Shown here piece after piece: positions 1 through 8,446 of a DNA stretch of 64,000 nt (the stretch's first letter is position 1; each line of letters opens with the position of its first letter). The notes beneath the pieces are model-generated. The model did not search any database, was not told the origin of the DNA, and saw nothing but the letters and a program-made list of their open reading frames with translations. This stretch comes from Streptomyces sp. LaPpAH-108 (lineage in GTDB: Bacteria; Actinomycetota; Actinomycetes; Streptomycetales; Streptomycetaceae): the NCBI RefSeq assembly GCF_000373625.1, contig NZ_KB891987.1, positions 609,080 through 673,079 on the forward strand, in the 5' to 3' direction. Made by a program: the position numbers and the translations under genes.

Positions 1-1961
1 GTCCGTGGTCCGGCGCCCGCATGCTCCGTACCCTCGGCACGGGCGTACTGCGCGTGGTCGATGTGCTCCCAGAAGCGGGCGGCGACGGCTGCCCGGGACG
101 GCTGGCGCCCGGGCCCCGACCAGTCGCAGGCGATGGCGTAGAGACGGTGGAGAGCGGCCGTGCGGCCGTGCGTCGCCGCGACCATCCCGCCCAGCGCCGC
201 CTCCCGGGAAGGGTCGTTTGCCGCGGCGTCGAGCCAGCTCCGCACCAACGGGTTCCAGAGGGGTGTCGGCGGCTGGGAGAAAACCGTCTCCCAGCCCCGG
301 AACAGGACCGGCCACGGGGGCGGGTCCGGTGCCCGGTCGCTCCTCGACACCTCGGTCAGCAGCCGGAGCTGGGGCTCCGACCGGTGCGGCTCCCGGCGCG
401 CACGGTTCCGCAGGCTCTCCACCAGCAGCCGGTAGCGCCGATGGTCACGGCCGACGAGGCCGAGCAGTGCCTTCCGGGCCTCACGCGCCGCCTCCCCTTC
501 CCGTACGGCGAGGTGACGGAGCCGCACCATCGCCTGATCCGGGTGTGTCGCGGCGAGACTCTGGAGGCATGCGGCGGTCAGGACGCGGATCAGGCTGTCC
601 GGCAAGGTCCTGGAGGTCACGCAGTGGTACATCCAGCTGCGGAACCGCCCGCCGAACCCCTCGTGACCGAGGCCGAGTTCGAGGGCCGCCACGGCGCGGG
701 GGTCACGGGGCGCCCCGGTCGCGCCGTCCGTCCAGCGGACCACCAGGTCGATCAGGTGGTCGGGCCGTCCGACGGCCAGGGAGTGCTCACCGAAGCGGAC
801 GACCACCTTCACCCGGTCGTCGGTGGTCAGACCGCGCAGTCCGGCGGCATGGCCGATCCAGTTCCTGAGGTCGTCGCGTATCCCGGGAAAGTTCGCCCAG
901 AAGTACGTCCGCATCGCGTCGGCGTAGGCCAGCCGCGCGAAGCGGAGACGGCCGTCCGGGCCGCGCTCGATCCCGAGTTCCGCCAGCCGCGCCCCGAAAT
1001 CCGTCCGCGCCAGCTCGGTCGTCGTCTCTTCCTCGTGCCGCACCGTCCTCATCAGGCCGTTCCATGCCGCGTAGACGGTGTCGGCGGGCATCTCCTCGAA
1101 CACCGCCGTCGTGAGCAGCAGGGCCCGCTCGGGCGCGGTGAGGACCGTTCTCACCTGTTGGCTCACCTCACCGGCCCGGTCGGTCACCGCGTGTATGGCC
1201 TGGTCGAGCCAGCCCGCGAAGTCGGTGCCGAACCGGCCGCTGTCCCGAGCGGCCCTCACCAGCCCCGCGAGCCGCGCCAGTTCCCGCAGGGGGGAGCGGT
1301 CGCACAGACGCCGGAGGCCGTCGCCGCCCAGGTCCGCGGAGCGGAAGGCCAGCCCGTTCATGCGGAGGTGCCGGGTGACGACGGCGACGCCCCGGGGGCG
1401 CCCCAGCTTCACCGTGTGCGGTTCGAGGTCCGGCGCGTGGGCGTGCGCCAGGTCCCAGGGCAGGACGACGACCATGTGGGCCCCCGCCTCCTGGACCTGC
1501 GACCGGTGCACGGCCAGGCGGCGCTGGGCCTCCCCGTACTCCTCCGCGTCGGTGATCCGGGAGAGGTCGAGGAGGAAGCGGTCCCCCTCGGCGGGGGCGA
1601 GCGGGCTCTCCTCCTTCTCCGTGCCGGGAAGCTCGTCGAACCGGTCCCCCACCCCGTCGGCGCCCTCGTCCTCGCCGAGTTCGTGCAGCAGCATGATCGC
1701 CGCGGCACGGCGCCCGCTGCCGGGCGGAGCCTCCAGCAGCACCACCGATCCCGGCTTCTCCAGACGGTCGGCGGCGGCGCGGTAGCCCACCGGGGGAGCG
1801 AACCGGTCGGCCAGACGTACACGGTCCTGCATGCCGATCCGCAGGGACTCGACTCCCTTGCGGATCATCCAGTCCGCGCCGTAATAGACGTACTGGTGAC
1901 CCTCGCCGCTGTTCACCGGGCCACGCGGATCGTTGACGGTGACGTGGTCCCGCTCGGTCAT
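1..1961 (-). CDS. P-loop NTPase-like protein downstream of TIR gene (3' end outside window)
   Basis: This open frame of over 650 codons begins with ATG at 1961 and continues past position 1, so its C-terminus is not seen. Residues 14-24 read GPVNSGEGHQY, nearly identical to a motif near the C-terminus of the adjacent TIR protein. A P-loop-like stretch, LLEAPPGSGRRAA, follows at about residues 70-85, and a hydrophobic strand ending in Asp (DRFLLDLSR) looks like Walker B. The usual Walker A lysine is replaced by arginine, so ATP hydrolysis is doubtful. The rest is helical, Arg/Leu/Ala-rich sequence of the kind seen in STAND/NLR-like sensors, but I recognise no named family. The start overlaps the TIR stop (ATGA), indicating translational coupling. 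I infer a sensor or scaffold partner of the TIR effector. Confidence 0.72.
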   Translation of the reverse strand, partial: MTERDHVTVNDPRGPVNSGEGHQYVYYGADWMIRKGVESLRIGMQDRVRLADRFAPPVGYRAAADRLEKPGSVVLLEAPPGSGRRAAAIMLLHELGEDEGADGVGDRFDELPGTEKEESPLAPAEGDRFLLDLSRITDAEEYGEAQRRLAVHRSQVQEAGAHMVVVLPWDLAHAHAPDLEPHTVKLGRPRGVAVVTRHLRMNGLAFRSADLGGDGLRRLCDRSPLRELARLAGLVRAARDSGRFGTDFAGWLDQAIHAVTDRAGEVSQQVRTVLTAPERALLLTTAVFEEMPADTVYAAWNGLMRTVRHEEETTTELARTDFGARLAELGIERGPDGRLRFARLAYADAMRTYFWANFPGIRDDLRNWIGHAAGLRGLTTDDRVKVVVRFGEHSLAVGRPDHLIDLVVRWTDGATGAPRDPRAVAALELGLGHEGFGGRFRSWMYHCVTSRTLPDSLIRVLTAACLQSLAATHPDQAMVRLRHLAVREGEAAREARKALLGLVGRDHRRYRLLVESLRNRARREPHRSEPQLRLLTEVSRSDRAPDPPPWPVLFRGWETVFSQPPTPLWNPLVRSWLDAAANDPSREAALGGMVAATHGRTAALHRLYAIACDWSGPGRQPSRAAVAARFWEHIDHAQYARAEGTEHAGAGPR

Positions 1962-2746
1962 CGTTCGTCGTCCGAGCGTCGGCGCTCGCGCTCGAAGCGC
2001 TGGTGGACCGTGCCGCTGTTGTCCCCCGCCGTGTACTGGACCCCCGTGTTGTCGCCCTCGAAGTGGGGGGCGTTGTACTGGTGGCCGCGGCCGGTGTTCA
2101 CGGGCCCCTGCGGCTTGTTGAGGAAGGTGCCGGACAGGTCTCCGTTGAGGTTTCCGATGCCCCCGCGCACCTTGCCCGTCCGCATCCTGGTCTGCCCGGC
2201 GTCGTCGCCCGACCGCTTCTTCTTGCGGGACTTCGCCTCCGCGCGCTCCCGTGCGGCACGCTCGTCGCGGTCCACCGCACCCAGCTCGGGCAGCTGCCGG
2301 GCGAGGGCGTCGCCGATCGCCGTCAGGTCCGCCTGGTCGTTGCGGTGGTCGAACCGCTTGTACTGGCAGTCCGCCAGCTCCCGCAGATCCTCGGGCAGGA
2401 CGGCGGGGTCGATCCGCGTGGCCCGTCCGACGAGCACGGGGATCACCAGGACCCCGCGGTCGAGCGCGGTGCGGATCTCACGACGGGGCCAGTCCTGCTC
2501 GGACTGGAGAGCGGGGCGGTCGTCGGCCCCGCGCACCTCCGCCCAGCGCGGGCCGATGACGGCGACGAGCGCCGCGCACTCGTCCAGCGCCCTGACCAGT
2601 TCCCCCGGGAAGCGGTGTCCCGCCTCGATCGACTTGCTGGCGAAGAAGATCCGCTCTTGACCGAACCGCCGGACGAGTTCGCGGGCGATCATGGTTGCTG
2701 CGGATTCCTCGTCGCCCGTGCGGTAGTTGACGAAGACGTCGGTCAT
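1958..2746 (-). CDS. TIR-domain protein with Gly/Asn-rich C-terminal signalling tail
   Basis: A 262-residue protein. The N-terminal ~150 residues form a TIR domain: FVNYRTGD at residues 5-12, an IGPRW strand near 64-68, and DWPRREI with Glu90 at the position of the catalytic glutamate of NAD-cleaving TIRs such as SARM1. A charged, Lys/Arg-rich linker follows, then a Gly/Asn-rich tail with GGIGNLNGDLSG, GPVNTGRGHQY (about 214-224) and GDNTG/GDNSG repeats. The ATG at 2746 is preceded by AAGGGA; a longer frame to 2818 has no such site. The downstream NTPase begins with the same GPVN-G-GHQY motif. By family knowledge the TIR could be an NADase effector in defence or a signalling scaffold; the TIR assignment is firm, the role inferred. 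Confidence 0.88.
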   Translation of the reverse strand: MTDVFVNYRTGDEESAATMIARELVRRFGQERIFFASKSIEAGHRFPGELVRALDECAALVAVIGPRWAEVRGADDRPALQSEQDWPRREIRTALDRGVLVIPVLVGRATRIDPAVLPEDLRELADCQYKRFDHRNDQADLTAIGDALARQLPELGAVDRDERAARERAEAKSRKKKRSGDDAGQTRMRTGKVRGGIGNLNGDLSGTFLNKPQGPVNTGRGHQYNAPHFEGDNTGVQYTAGDNSGTVHQRFERERRRSDDER

Positions 2747-2911
2747 GGGGTTTCCCTTCGTGAGAGGAAGACGACGGAGGCCGAGGGGTACGGACCCGCA
2801 GCCTTTGCGCCCGGACACATGAGGTCCCGGCCGTGTGACGGCATGACGCGTCCACGGGAGGGCGTACGGCGGTTCGGGCGGCGCGCGGTGGTGTCGGTCG
2901 TGGGCTTCGGG

Positions 2912-4150
2912 TCAGCCGTGCGCGGGGGCGAGCACCCGGGCCAGCGTCGGCTGGAGATCGCGTACGGCCTTGCTGCTCCGGAACCTGGAGAGTTCGCGCG
3001 CCAGCCGCCGGATGTCGCTGTTCACCGTCGCCGAGGGGACGGCCGGCATCACCCCCAGGAGCTTCCCGGCGATCGCGCACGCGTGCTCGACCTCGCCGGA
3101 GGCGGCGTGGGCCAGGGACCTGCGAAAGCCGTAGCGGGTACGGGCGCGCAGCGCGTACGGCGACAGGCGGCGGTATTCCCGGTCGAGGACTTCGGCGGCG
3201 GCCTTGGGGTGACCGAGGTCGTACAGGCACCAGCCGGTCGTCATCGCCGCGGGATCGTTCACGTGGGTGGTGCCGATCACGGGCTCGGCGCCGCTGCGGG
3301 CGTCGTCGCTGTCCAGCAGCTCCCGTGCCTTGTCGAGACTGCGGAGGCAGGCGCGTTCGTCGCCGACCAGGGCGTGCCCCTGCGCCTCCCGCTGGGCCGC
3401 GAGTCCTCTGATGCGCGGCGGGAGTTCATCGCTCTGGGCGCTGCGGGCCAGGCCGATGGTGGCCGCGGCGTCCCCGTCGTAGAGGGTGACCAGGGCGCGT
3501 CTTACGAGCGCGTAGGAACCGAGGTGCGGATCACCACCGGCGCGCGCCAGTTCGGCGGCCTCGGCGGTCCAGTCGAGCGCCGCGCCGCTGTCCCCTGCCT
3601 CTTGGGCCATCCAGCCGGTGAACTCCGCGAACCGTGACGCGAGGACGAGTACGCGGGCCCGAGCGGCGGACGGGGCGTCGGCGGCCAGCTCGACGACCGT
3701 GCGCGTCTGTATCTCCAGCAGGGGAAGCAGGACCTTCGGCGCGGTGGACTGCCCGAGCTTCCGTAACTGGTCGAACTGGGCGCGGAAGGAGGGGAGGAGG
3801 GAGCCTGTGGCGGCGGAGGCCCGACCGCCGCCCTGGAGGTCGACGAGTGCCCCCGTTCCCGCTGCGAGGACCACCCGGCGTCTGACGGTCCCGGGGCCGG
3901 GGGAGCCGGAGGTCTCGGCGGCGTCCGAGCCGGTCCCGGGGGCGTCGACCAGGCGCCGCAGCTCGCCGTTCGCACCGAGGAAGGCGTCGCACCGGCGGGC
4001 CAGTTCGGGCGAGGCGGAACGTTTCCCGCGCTCGACCTTGCTGAGATGCCCCTTGTCGTAATTGAGCGCCACGGAGAACTGGGTCAGAGTCAGCCCCGCC
4101 ACCTGCCGCAATCGGCGAAGTTCCGGGCCGAAACGTGAAGCCGTGCTCAA
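2912..4150 (-). CDS. XRE-family transcriptional regulator with TPR-like C-terminus
   Basis: A helix-turn-helix of the XRE type occupies the first ~65 residues (LRRLRQVAGLTLTQFS, then KGHLSKVERGKR). After a low-complexity linker, the C-terminal ~270 residues are Ala/Leu-rich helical repeats of the TPR type (for example EAAELARAGGDPH). I chose the TTG at 4150 (MSTASRFGPEL) because GGGGGAGGG lies five bases upstream and the DNA-binding domain begins immediately after it; the frame stays open to 4309, but that extension is basic and unlike a folded domain. Streptomyces genomes carry many such regulators, often controlling neighbouring genes. Here it lies upstream of the TIR pair on the same strand with a 165-bp gap and could control it, but no operator was identified. 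Confidence 0.82.
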   Translation of the reverse strand: MSTASRFGPELRRLRQVAGLTLTQFSVALNYDKGHLSKVERGKRSASPELARRCDAFLGANGELRRLVDAPGTGSDAAETSGSPGPGTVRRRVVLAAGTGALVDLQGGGRASAATGSLLPSFRAQFDQLRKLGQSTAPKVLLPLLEIQTRTVVELAADAPSAARARVLVLASRFAEFTGWMAQEAGDSGAALDWTAEAAELARAGGDPHLGSYALVRRALVTLYDGDAAATIGLARSAQSDELPPRIRGLAAQREAQGHALVGDERACLRSLDKARELLDSDDARSGAEPVIGTTHVNDPAAMTTGWCLYDLGHPKAAAEVLDREYRRLSPYALRARTRYGFRRSLAHAASGEVEHACAIAGKLLGVMPAVPSATVNSDIRRLARELSRFRSSKAVRDLQPTLARVLAPAHG

Positions 4151-4496
4151 TGCTGCCCTCCCCCTCGAACAGCGACCGCGAGAGCCGTGCACCCTCGCGG
4201 GGAACCTCCGCTCGACGTTCACCGACCGACGGGAAGCCCGACGGCAGGCACCCATCGTGACGGACCTGTCTCGCTTCGCATCCGAGAGCGAGTTTGACAC
4301 GAGGCACACGTCGAGGATCGGGGTTCGCCCGTGTTGCCCGTTGCCTCTTCGCTCCCCGGCGCTCTCGACGACCGGACCGGCCGCCCTCCGGCCACGCCCT
4401 CGTCACCGGTCCGACGCTTTTCAGGGGCGTCAGTTCCCAGGTTTCTGCGGGGCGGTGGCTCATCCGGGCAGTCTCGTCGCCCCGGGGCACGTGGTT
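4151..4496. other. Intergenic region between XRE regulator start and ATP-grasp gene end
   Basis: 346 bases between two minus-strand genes. It must hold the promoter of the XRE regulator, which would read leftward from about 4200-4400, but I could not single out convincing -35/-10 hexamers. No RNA gene or strong hairpin was recognised, and open frames in it have no family resemblance. Confidence 0.4.
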
Positions 4497-5750
4497 CTAG
4501 GGCAGGGGGGTGTGCGTCAAGCGGGTTGCCGCCGTCGCCTCCGTGAGGCGCTTCTCGCAGGTGGGGTGGTCCGGGGCCGTGCAGATGACGTAGGCGTAGC
4601 GGCTCAGGTAGCCGCTGGGGGGCAGGCGGAGTTCGGTGCCCTCCGGAGCGATCGGTTCGGCTTGGAGGAGGCCGGGGAGGGTGGTGGGGGAGGGGACCGA
4701 CACCGACTGGACGCGGCAGTCGTGGGGCGGGTAGGCGAAGCGGATGCCCGCGGTGCGGTGTTCGGTGGGGGTGAGGTCGGGGTGGTGGCCGAGGGCGAGG
4801 TCCGCGGCGACGCGGCCGGGGCTGATGCCGGTGGCCAGTTCGCCGAGCCAGGGGATGAGGTCGCCGCCGAGACGGGCGTTGACCTCGACCACGACGGGGC
4901 CGCGCGCGGTGAACAGCACCTCGGTGTGGGTGATGCCGGTGGAGACGTGCAGTGCCTCGTGGGCCGACCTGAGGACGCGCAGCAGCTCCGGGTCGGTCAG
5001 CAACGGGTCGGCGGCGTCGACGACATGGCCGGTCTCCTCGAAGTACGGCGCGAAGCCGGTCTGCTTGTGGGCGAGGAACACCGGCTCGTACACCCCCTCC
5101 ACGCTGACCCCGTCGACGCTGATCTCCGGGCCGGTCATGAACTCCTCCAGCAGGACACCGCCCTCGTAGTCCGGTGAACCGCCGTGCCCGGCCCGCTCGG
5201 CCATGGTGAAGGCGTCGTCGAACGCGGCCGGGTCGTCGACGCGTACGACGCCGATGCTGGCGCCCATCCCGCGCGGCTTGAGCACCATGGGGAAGCCGAC
5301 CGAAGCCGCCGCCTCGCGCGCCTCGGCCAGGGTGTACGCGAGGGCGAAGCGGGGCTGCGGCAGCCCGGCCTGGGTGAGGGCGGCGCGCGTGCGGTGCTTG
5401 TTGCGGCAGCGGTCGGCGCCGTCCGCGGTGAGCCCCGGCAGGCCCAGCTTCTCGGCGATCAGCGCGGCGGTCGTCACCAGCGTCTCGTCGTAGGTGAAGA
5501 CGCCCGCGATCCGGTGCGCGGCGGCGATCTCCTGGACCGTGGCGAGGATGCGCTCGCGGTCCGGGACGAGCCGGTCCCGGTCGAGCAGGGGCACCACGTT
5601 CCAGCCCGTCACATGGGGGCGCTGCCAGGTCGGCTCGGCCGCGTCGATCAGCCACACCGGGTGCCGTTCGGCGGCCGAGGCGAGCAGATATTCGCGGTAG
5701 CGCTGCTGGCCGCTGCCGATCACCAGCAGGACGTCGGTCTGTGCGGTCAT
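4497..5750 (-). CDS. ATP-grasp carboxylate-amine (amino acid) ligase
   Basis: A 417-residue enzyme of the ATP-grasp superfamily, resembling L-amino acid ligases of the BacD type. The N-terminal ~110 residues form the pre-ATP-grasp domain (VLLVIGSGQQRYREY). The ATP-binding lysines sit in CRNKHRTR and in FPMVLKPRGMGASIGV with its glycine-rich loop, and metal-binding acids in VVVEVNARLGGDLIPWL, which is the family's ExNxRxGG motif. Such enzymes activate a carboxylate as acyl phosphate and couple it to an amine. It is divergent from the large plus-strand operon starting at 6184 and shares a 430-bp intergenic region with it, so it probably belongs to the same cluster and forms one amide bond of the product. 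Substrates cannot be told from sequence. Confidence 0.88.
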   Translation of the reverse strand: MTAQTDVLLVIGSGQQRYREYLLASAAERHPVWLIDAAEPTWQRPHVTGWNVVPLLDRDRLVPDRERILATVQEIAAAHRIAGVFTYDETLVTTAALIAEKLGLPGLTADGADRCRNKHRTRAALTQAGLPQPRFALAYTLAEAREAAASVGFPMVLKPRGMGASIGVVRVDDPAAFDDAFTMAERAGHGGSPDYEGGVLLEEFMTGPEISVDGVSVEGVYEPVFLAHKQTGFAPYFEETGHVVDAADPLLTDPELLRVLRSAHEALHVSTGITHTEVLFTARGPVVVEVNARLGGDLIPWLGELATGISPGRVAADLALGHHPDLTPTEHRTAGIRFAYPPHDCRVQSVSVPSPTTLPGLLQAEPIAPEGTELRLPPSGYLSRYAYVICTAPDHPTCEKRLTEATAATRLTHTPLP

Positions 5751-6183
5751 GGGGCCGGCTCCTCAGCGTCGACGTGATCGGGGACCGCGGACCGGTCCCG
5801 TTCTCCACCATCGCCGTCCGCCCCCGGGCCGGTGGGGTGTGCGGGGGGCCGGAAATCCGCCAGGCGGGAACCTGCGGGCCGCGTGAATCAGATGAACAGC
5901 CGCAAAATACCAAGAAGATGATCAAAAGTGGATGAAGATCCACCCGCACTGTGCCGATTGCCGGACTTCGGGTGGTCGCTCACCGCCTCCGGAACGGTGC
6001 GTTCATCGCCTTTTGCCGGTGTATGGGCGGTATATCCATGTGTCGTATTCCTGCCAGGCGGTTTGACGGTCGGGAGGGAATCCCGCACTCCGCCCGACGG
6101 GCTGTCAGTGTGGCCGAGGCATCCCGGCGAGACCGCCGGTTGAGGCCCAGAGCCCCTTGAAACCAACGATCCGAGGAGCACCT
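5751..6183. promoter_or_regulatory. Divergent promoter region of the biosynthetic cluster
   Basis: 433 bases separate the minus-strand ATP-grasp gene from the plus-strand operon. The stretch 5885-5940 is distinctly AT-rich for this genome, typical of a regulatory core. A second less GC-rich patch lies at about 6000-6055. No single promoter stood out, so exact start sites are unassigned. The cluster's LuxR-type regulator at 21426-22514 is a candidate to act here. Confidence 0.4.
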
Positions 6184-6363
6184 ATGTCCCGCGCCCGTGC
6201 AGCCGTGGTCGCCGCCGCGCTGTCGTTCACCGCCCTGGCGGCCCTGACCGGCGTCGTCCACGGGACCGACGACTCCGGCTGGGGTTCGGTCCGGGCGGCC
6301 GACTCCGGTACGAGCCACTCGTTCCCGCGGGCCGAGGGCGCGGCGGGCGAGCCGCGCGTCTGA
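6184..6363 (+). CDS. Small exported peptide, unknown function
   Basis: A 59-residue protein beginning with ATG at 6184, preceded by GAGGAG. Residues 1-27 look like a Sec signal peptide: SRAR basic start, hydrophobic AAVVAAALSFTALAALTGVV, then a small-residue region. The mature part would be about 32 polar residues including DSGWGSVRAADSG. It lies 60 bases upstream of the N-monooxygenase and seems to be the first gene of the operon. It has no cysteines and no recognisable RiPP core, so I do not call it a precursor. It may be a minor exported protein or a translated leader. The product is not recognised. Confidence 0.55.
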   Translation: MSRARAAVVAAALSFTALAALTGVVHGTDDSGWGSVRAADSGTSHSFPRAEGAAGEPRV

Positions 6364-6423
6364 GGCCGTTCCGCCGCTTTGGCCCACCGCAAGGAGTAAC
6401 GCCACCGCACCGAGGGGAAGTTC

Positions 6424-7770
6424 ATGTCCAACCACGACGTCGAAGTCCTGGCCATCGGAGCCGGTCCGGCCAACCTGGCCCTGGCCGTGGCGCTCGAGGA
6501 GCTGGCGCCCGCGAGCCTGGCGGACCGCACCCTCCTGCTCGAACAGGGTGACCAGGTCGCCTGGCAGCGCGGCATGCTGCTCCCCTGGTCGCAGAGCCAG
6601 GTCTCCTTCCTCAAGGACCTCGTGACCCTGCGCAACCCGAGGAGCAAGTTCTCCTTCGTCAACTACCTGCACGAGACGGGGCGGTTGGAGGACTTCATCA
6701 ACCTCGGGACCTTCACCCCGTACCGCAGCGAGATATCCGACTACCAGCGCTGGGTGGCCGAGTCCCTGGACCACGTCAAGGTGCGCTACGGCTCCCGCGT
6801 CACCTCGCTTCACCCGCGCCGGGACGGAGGAGGCGCGGTGGACGGCTGGGTGGCGCACCTGGCGGACGGCACCACGGTCACGGGCCGTCAGCTGGTGGTG
6901 GGCGCCGGACGCGACGCCAACATCCCGGCGGTCTTCCAGGGCATCGGCGCGGACCGGGTCATCCACAGCACCGAGTACATGGACCGGATCGCCGCGCGAC
7001 CACGCACCCCGGGACAGCGGGTCGTGGTGATCGGCGGGGCGCAGAGCGCGGCCGAGATGTACCACTCGGTGCAGCAGGACCTGCCCGGCTGCGAGCCGAC
7101 GCTGGTCATGCGCTCGATCGGCTTCAACCACTACGAGACCAGCAAGTTCACCAACGAGCTGTTCTACTCGGGCTTCGTCGACGAGTTCTTCCAGGCCGAG
7201 CCGGAGGCGCGCGCCCGCATCCTCCAGGAGATGCACCGCACCAACTACGCCGGTCTCACCCCGCCCATGCTGGAGCAGCTGTACCGGCAGGTCTACCTGG
7301 ACCGGATGCGCGGCCGGGACCGGCAGTCGATCCGGGTCATGACGCAGGTCACCGCGGCCCGGGACACCGGCGAGGAGCTGGTCCTGACCCTCGCCAACCA
7401 GCTGACCGGCGCCGAGGAGGAGATCTCCTGCGACGTCGTCCTGCTGGGCACCGGCTTCCGCTCCGAGCAGCCGGCCGTCATCCAGGGTCTGGCCGACGCG
7501 CTGGGGCTCAAGAGCGTCGAGGTCGGCCGGGACTACCGGCTGGACATCGGCGAGCAGCCCACCGCCACCGTCCATCTCCAGGGCGTCAACGAGGCCACGC
7601 ACGGCATCGCCGACTCGCTGCTGAGCATCCTCGCCCGGCGCAGCGAGGAGATCGCCCGGAGCCTGATCCGCCATGCGGCACCGGGTACCGACGCGGACGC
7701 CGACGCCGACCCGGCCGAGCCCGCCGCCCCCGGCCGGAACCGCGAGCCGGTCGTGGCGGGCCGCCACTGA
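6424..7770 (+). CDS. Flavin-dependent lysine/ornithine-type N-monooxygenase
   Basis: A 448-residue enzyme of the IucD/SidA/PvdA class B flavoprotein family, which uses FAD, NADPH and O2 to hydroxylate a side-chain amine. FAD-binding GAGPAN is at residues 12-17, the substrate-side WSQSQVSFLKDLV and FTPYRSEISDY motifs follow, the NADPH Rossmann site is VVVIGGAQSAAE, and DVVLLGTGFRSE is the conserved motif near the C-terminus. The tail after ~430 is low-complexity Asp/Ala/Pro. With the cupin and MetRS-like genes downstream, the expected reaction is N6-hydroxylation of lysine, the first step of hydrazine formation as shown for Spb38 in s56-p1 biosynthesis. The family is certain; lysine over ornithine is inferred from context. 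Confidence 0.92.
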   Translation: MSNHDVEVLAIGAGPANLALAVALEELAPASLADRTLLLEQGDQVAWQRGMLLPWSQSQVSFLKDLVTLRNPRSKFSFVNYLHETGRLEDFINLGTFTPYRSEISDYQRWVAESLDHVKVRYGSRVTSLHPRRDGGGAVDGWVAHLADGTTVTGRQLVVGAGRDANIPAVFQGIGADRVIHSTEYMDRIAARPRTPGQRVVVIGGAQSAAEMYHSVQQDLPGCEPTLVMRSIGFNHYETSKFTNELFYSGFVDEFFQAEPEARARILQEMHRTNYAGLTPPMLEQLYRQVYLDRMRGRDRQSIRVMTQVTAARDTGEELVLTLANQLTGAEEEISCDVVLLGTGFRSEQPAVIQGLADALGLKSVEVGRDYRLDIGEQPTATVHLQGVNEATHGIADSLLSILARRSEEIARSLIRHAAPGTDADADADPAEPAAPGRNREPVVAGRH

Positions 7771-7815
7771 CCCGTCTCCCGCCGTCGAGCGGCTCCGCCT
7801 CGCTCCACCGCCCCG

Positions 7816-8040
7816 CCGGACGGACGGCACCACGGTCCGTCTCGCGTCACCGGACGGGACGGCACCACGGTTCGTTTCGCCCCGCCGGACGGGACGGCGC
7901 CTCGATCCGCCCGCTCTCGCCGGACGGGCCGCGACTCCGGTCCGTCTCCCGCCGCCGGGGGACGGCATCGCGACCCACGGCCCCCGCCGGAGGGACGGCA
8001 CCTCGATCCACCGCCCCCGCCGGACGGCCCCCGCCCCCTG
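7816..8040. repeat. Degenerate ~34-35-bp tandem repeat between N-monooxygenase and cupin genes
   Basis: Seven imperfect units begin with CCGGA or CCGGG at 7816, 7850, 7885, 7920, 7955, 7987 and 8020, giving spacings of 34, 35, 35, 35, 32 and 33. A typical unit starts CCGGACGGGACGGCACC and continues with a CGGTCCGTCTCG-like half. In the first unit ACGGAC and GTCCGT can pair as a small hairpin. The array fills most of the only long gap inside the operon (7771-8081). It has no CRISPR-like identical repeats and is not part of a recognisable gene. It may affect mRNA folding or be replication slippage. Confidence 0.72.
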
Positions 8041-8081
8041 TCCCGCTCACCCCCCCCGCCCCATCGGCCGAAGGAACTCCC

Positions 8082-8444
8082 TTGGACATCCGTCATTTCG
8101 ACCGTGCCGCGCTGAGCACGGAGAACAGCTGGTCGCAGCGGCTGCTGCCGTGGCCCACGCTCAACGCGCCCTTCGAAGGGGCCCAGAGCGTCATCCGGGC
8201 CGGGTCCGCCTCCCCCCGGCACGCCCACCACGAGTACGAGATCTTCATCGCGGTCAAGGGCGAGGCGTGGATCGAGTCGCACGGCGAGCGGCTGCCGTTC
8301 GTCGCGGGCGACATCGTGCACTTCCCGCCGGGCAAGGAGCACCAGGTCATCAACGAGACCGACACCGACTTCGAGATGTTCAGCATCTGGTGGGACACCG
8401 ACATGTCCCGGGTCTTCAGCGCCCGGCACGAGAGCGAGGCCTGA
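8082..8444 (+). CDS. Small cupin-domain protein (N-N bond formation partner)
   Basis: A 120-residue single-domain cupin. Metal-ligand motif 1 is RHAHHEYEIFIAVKGEA (two His and Glu) and motif 2 is PPGKEHQVIN. Start is TTG at 8082, preceded by GAAGGA with seven bases of spacing; no better start exists before the domain. The MetRS-like gene starts two bases after its stop, so the two are coupled. In the described hydrazine synthetase Spb40 a cupin is fused to a MetRS-like domain, and the cupin rearranges the N-hydroxylysine-amino acid ester into the N-N linked product. Here the same pair is split into two genes. The family is clear; the reaction is inferred from this context. Confidence 0.87.
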   Translation: MDIRHFDRAALSTENSWSQRLLPWPTLNAPFEGAQSVIRAGSASPRHAHHEYEIFIAVKGEAWIESHGERLPFVAGDIVHFPPGKEHQVINETDTDFEMFSIWWDTDMSRVFSARHESEA

Positions 8445-8446
8445 CC

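Noticed and set aside
21..2660. Long plus-strand open frame of about 880 codons
   Set aside because: It is a GC-bias shadow of the TIR and NTPase-like genes on the minus strand; its translation is Arg/Pro/Gly-rich and matches no family.
6184..6363. RiPP precursor peptide
   Set aside because: There are no cysteines, no recognisable leader-core boundary and no RiPP-modifying enzyme such as a cyclase or YcaO; the N-terminus looks like an ordinary signal peptide.
7816..8040. CRISPR array
   Set aside because: Units are degenerate throughout, with no identical repeats, no distinct spacers and no cas genes nearby.
7673..8446. Possible N-terminal extension of the MetRS-like protein by an open frame starting at 7673
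   Set aside because: The cupin gene occupies this stretch in a different frame with its own ribosome site, and the extension crosses the tandem repeat with low-complexity translation.
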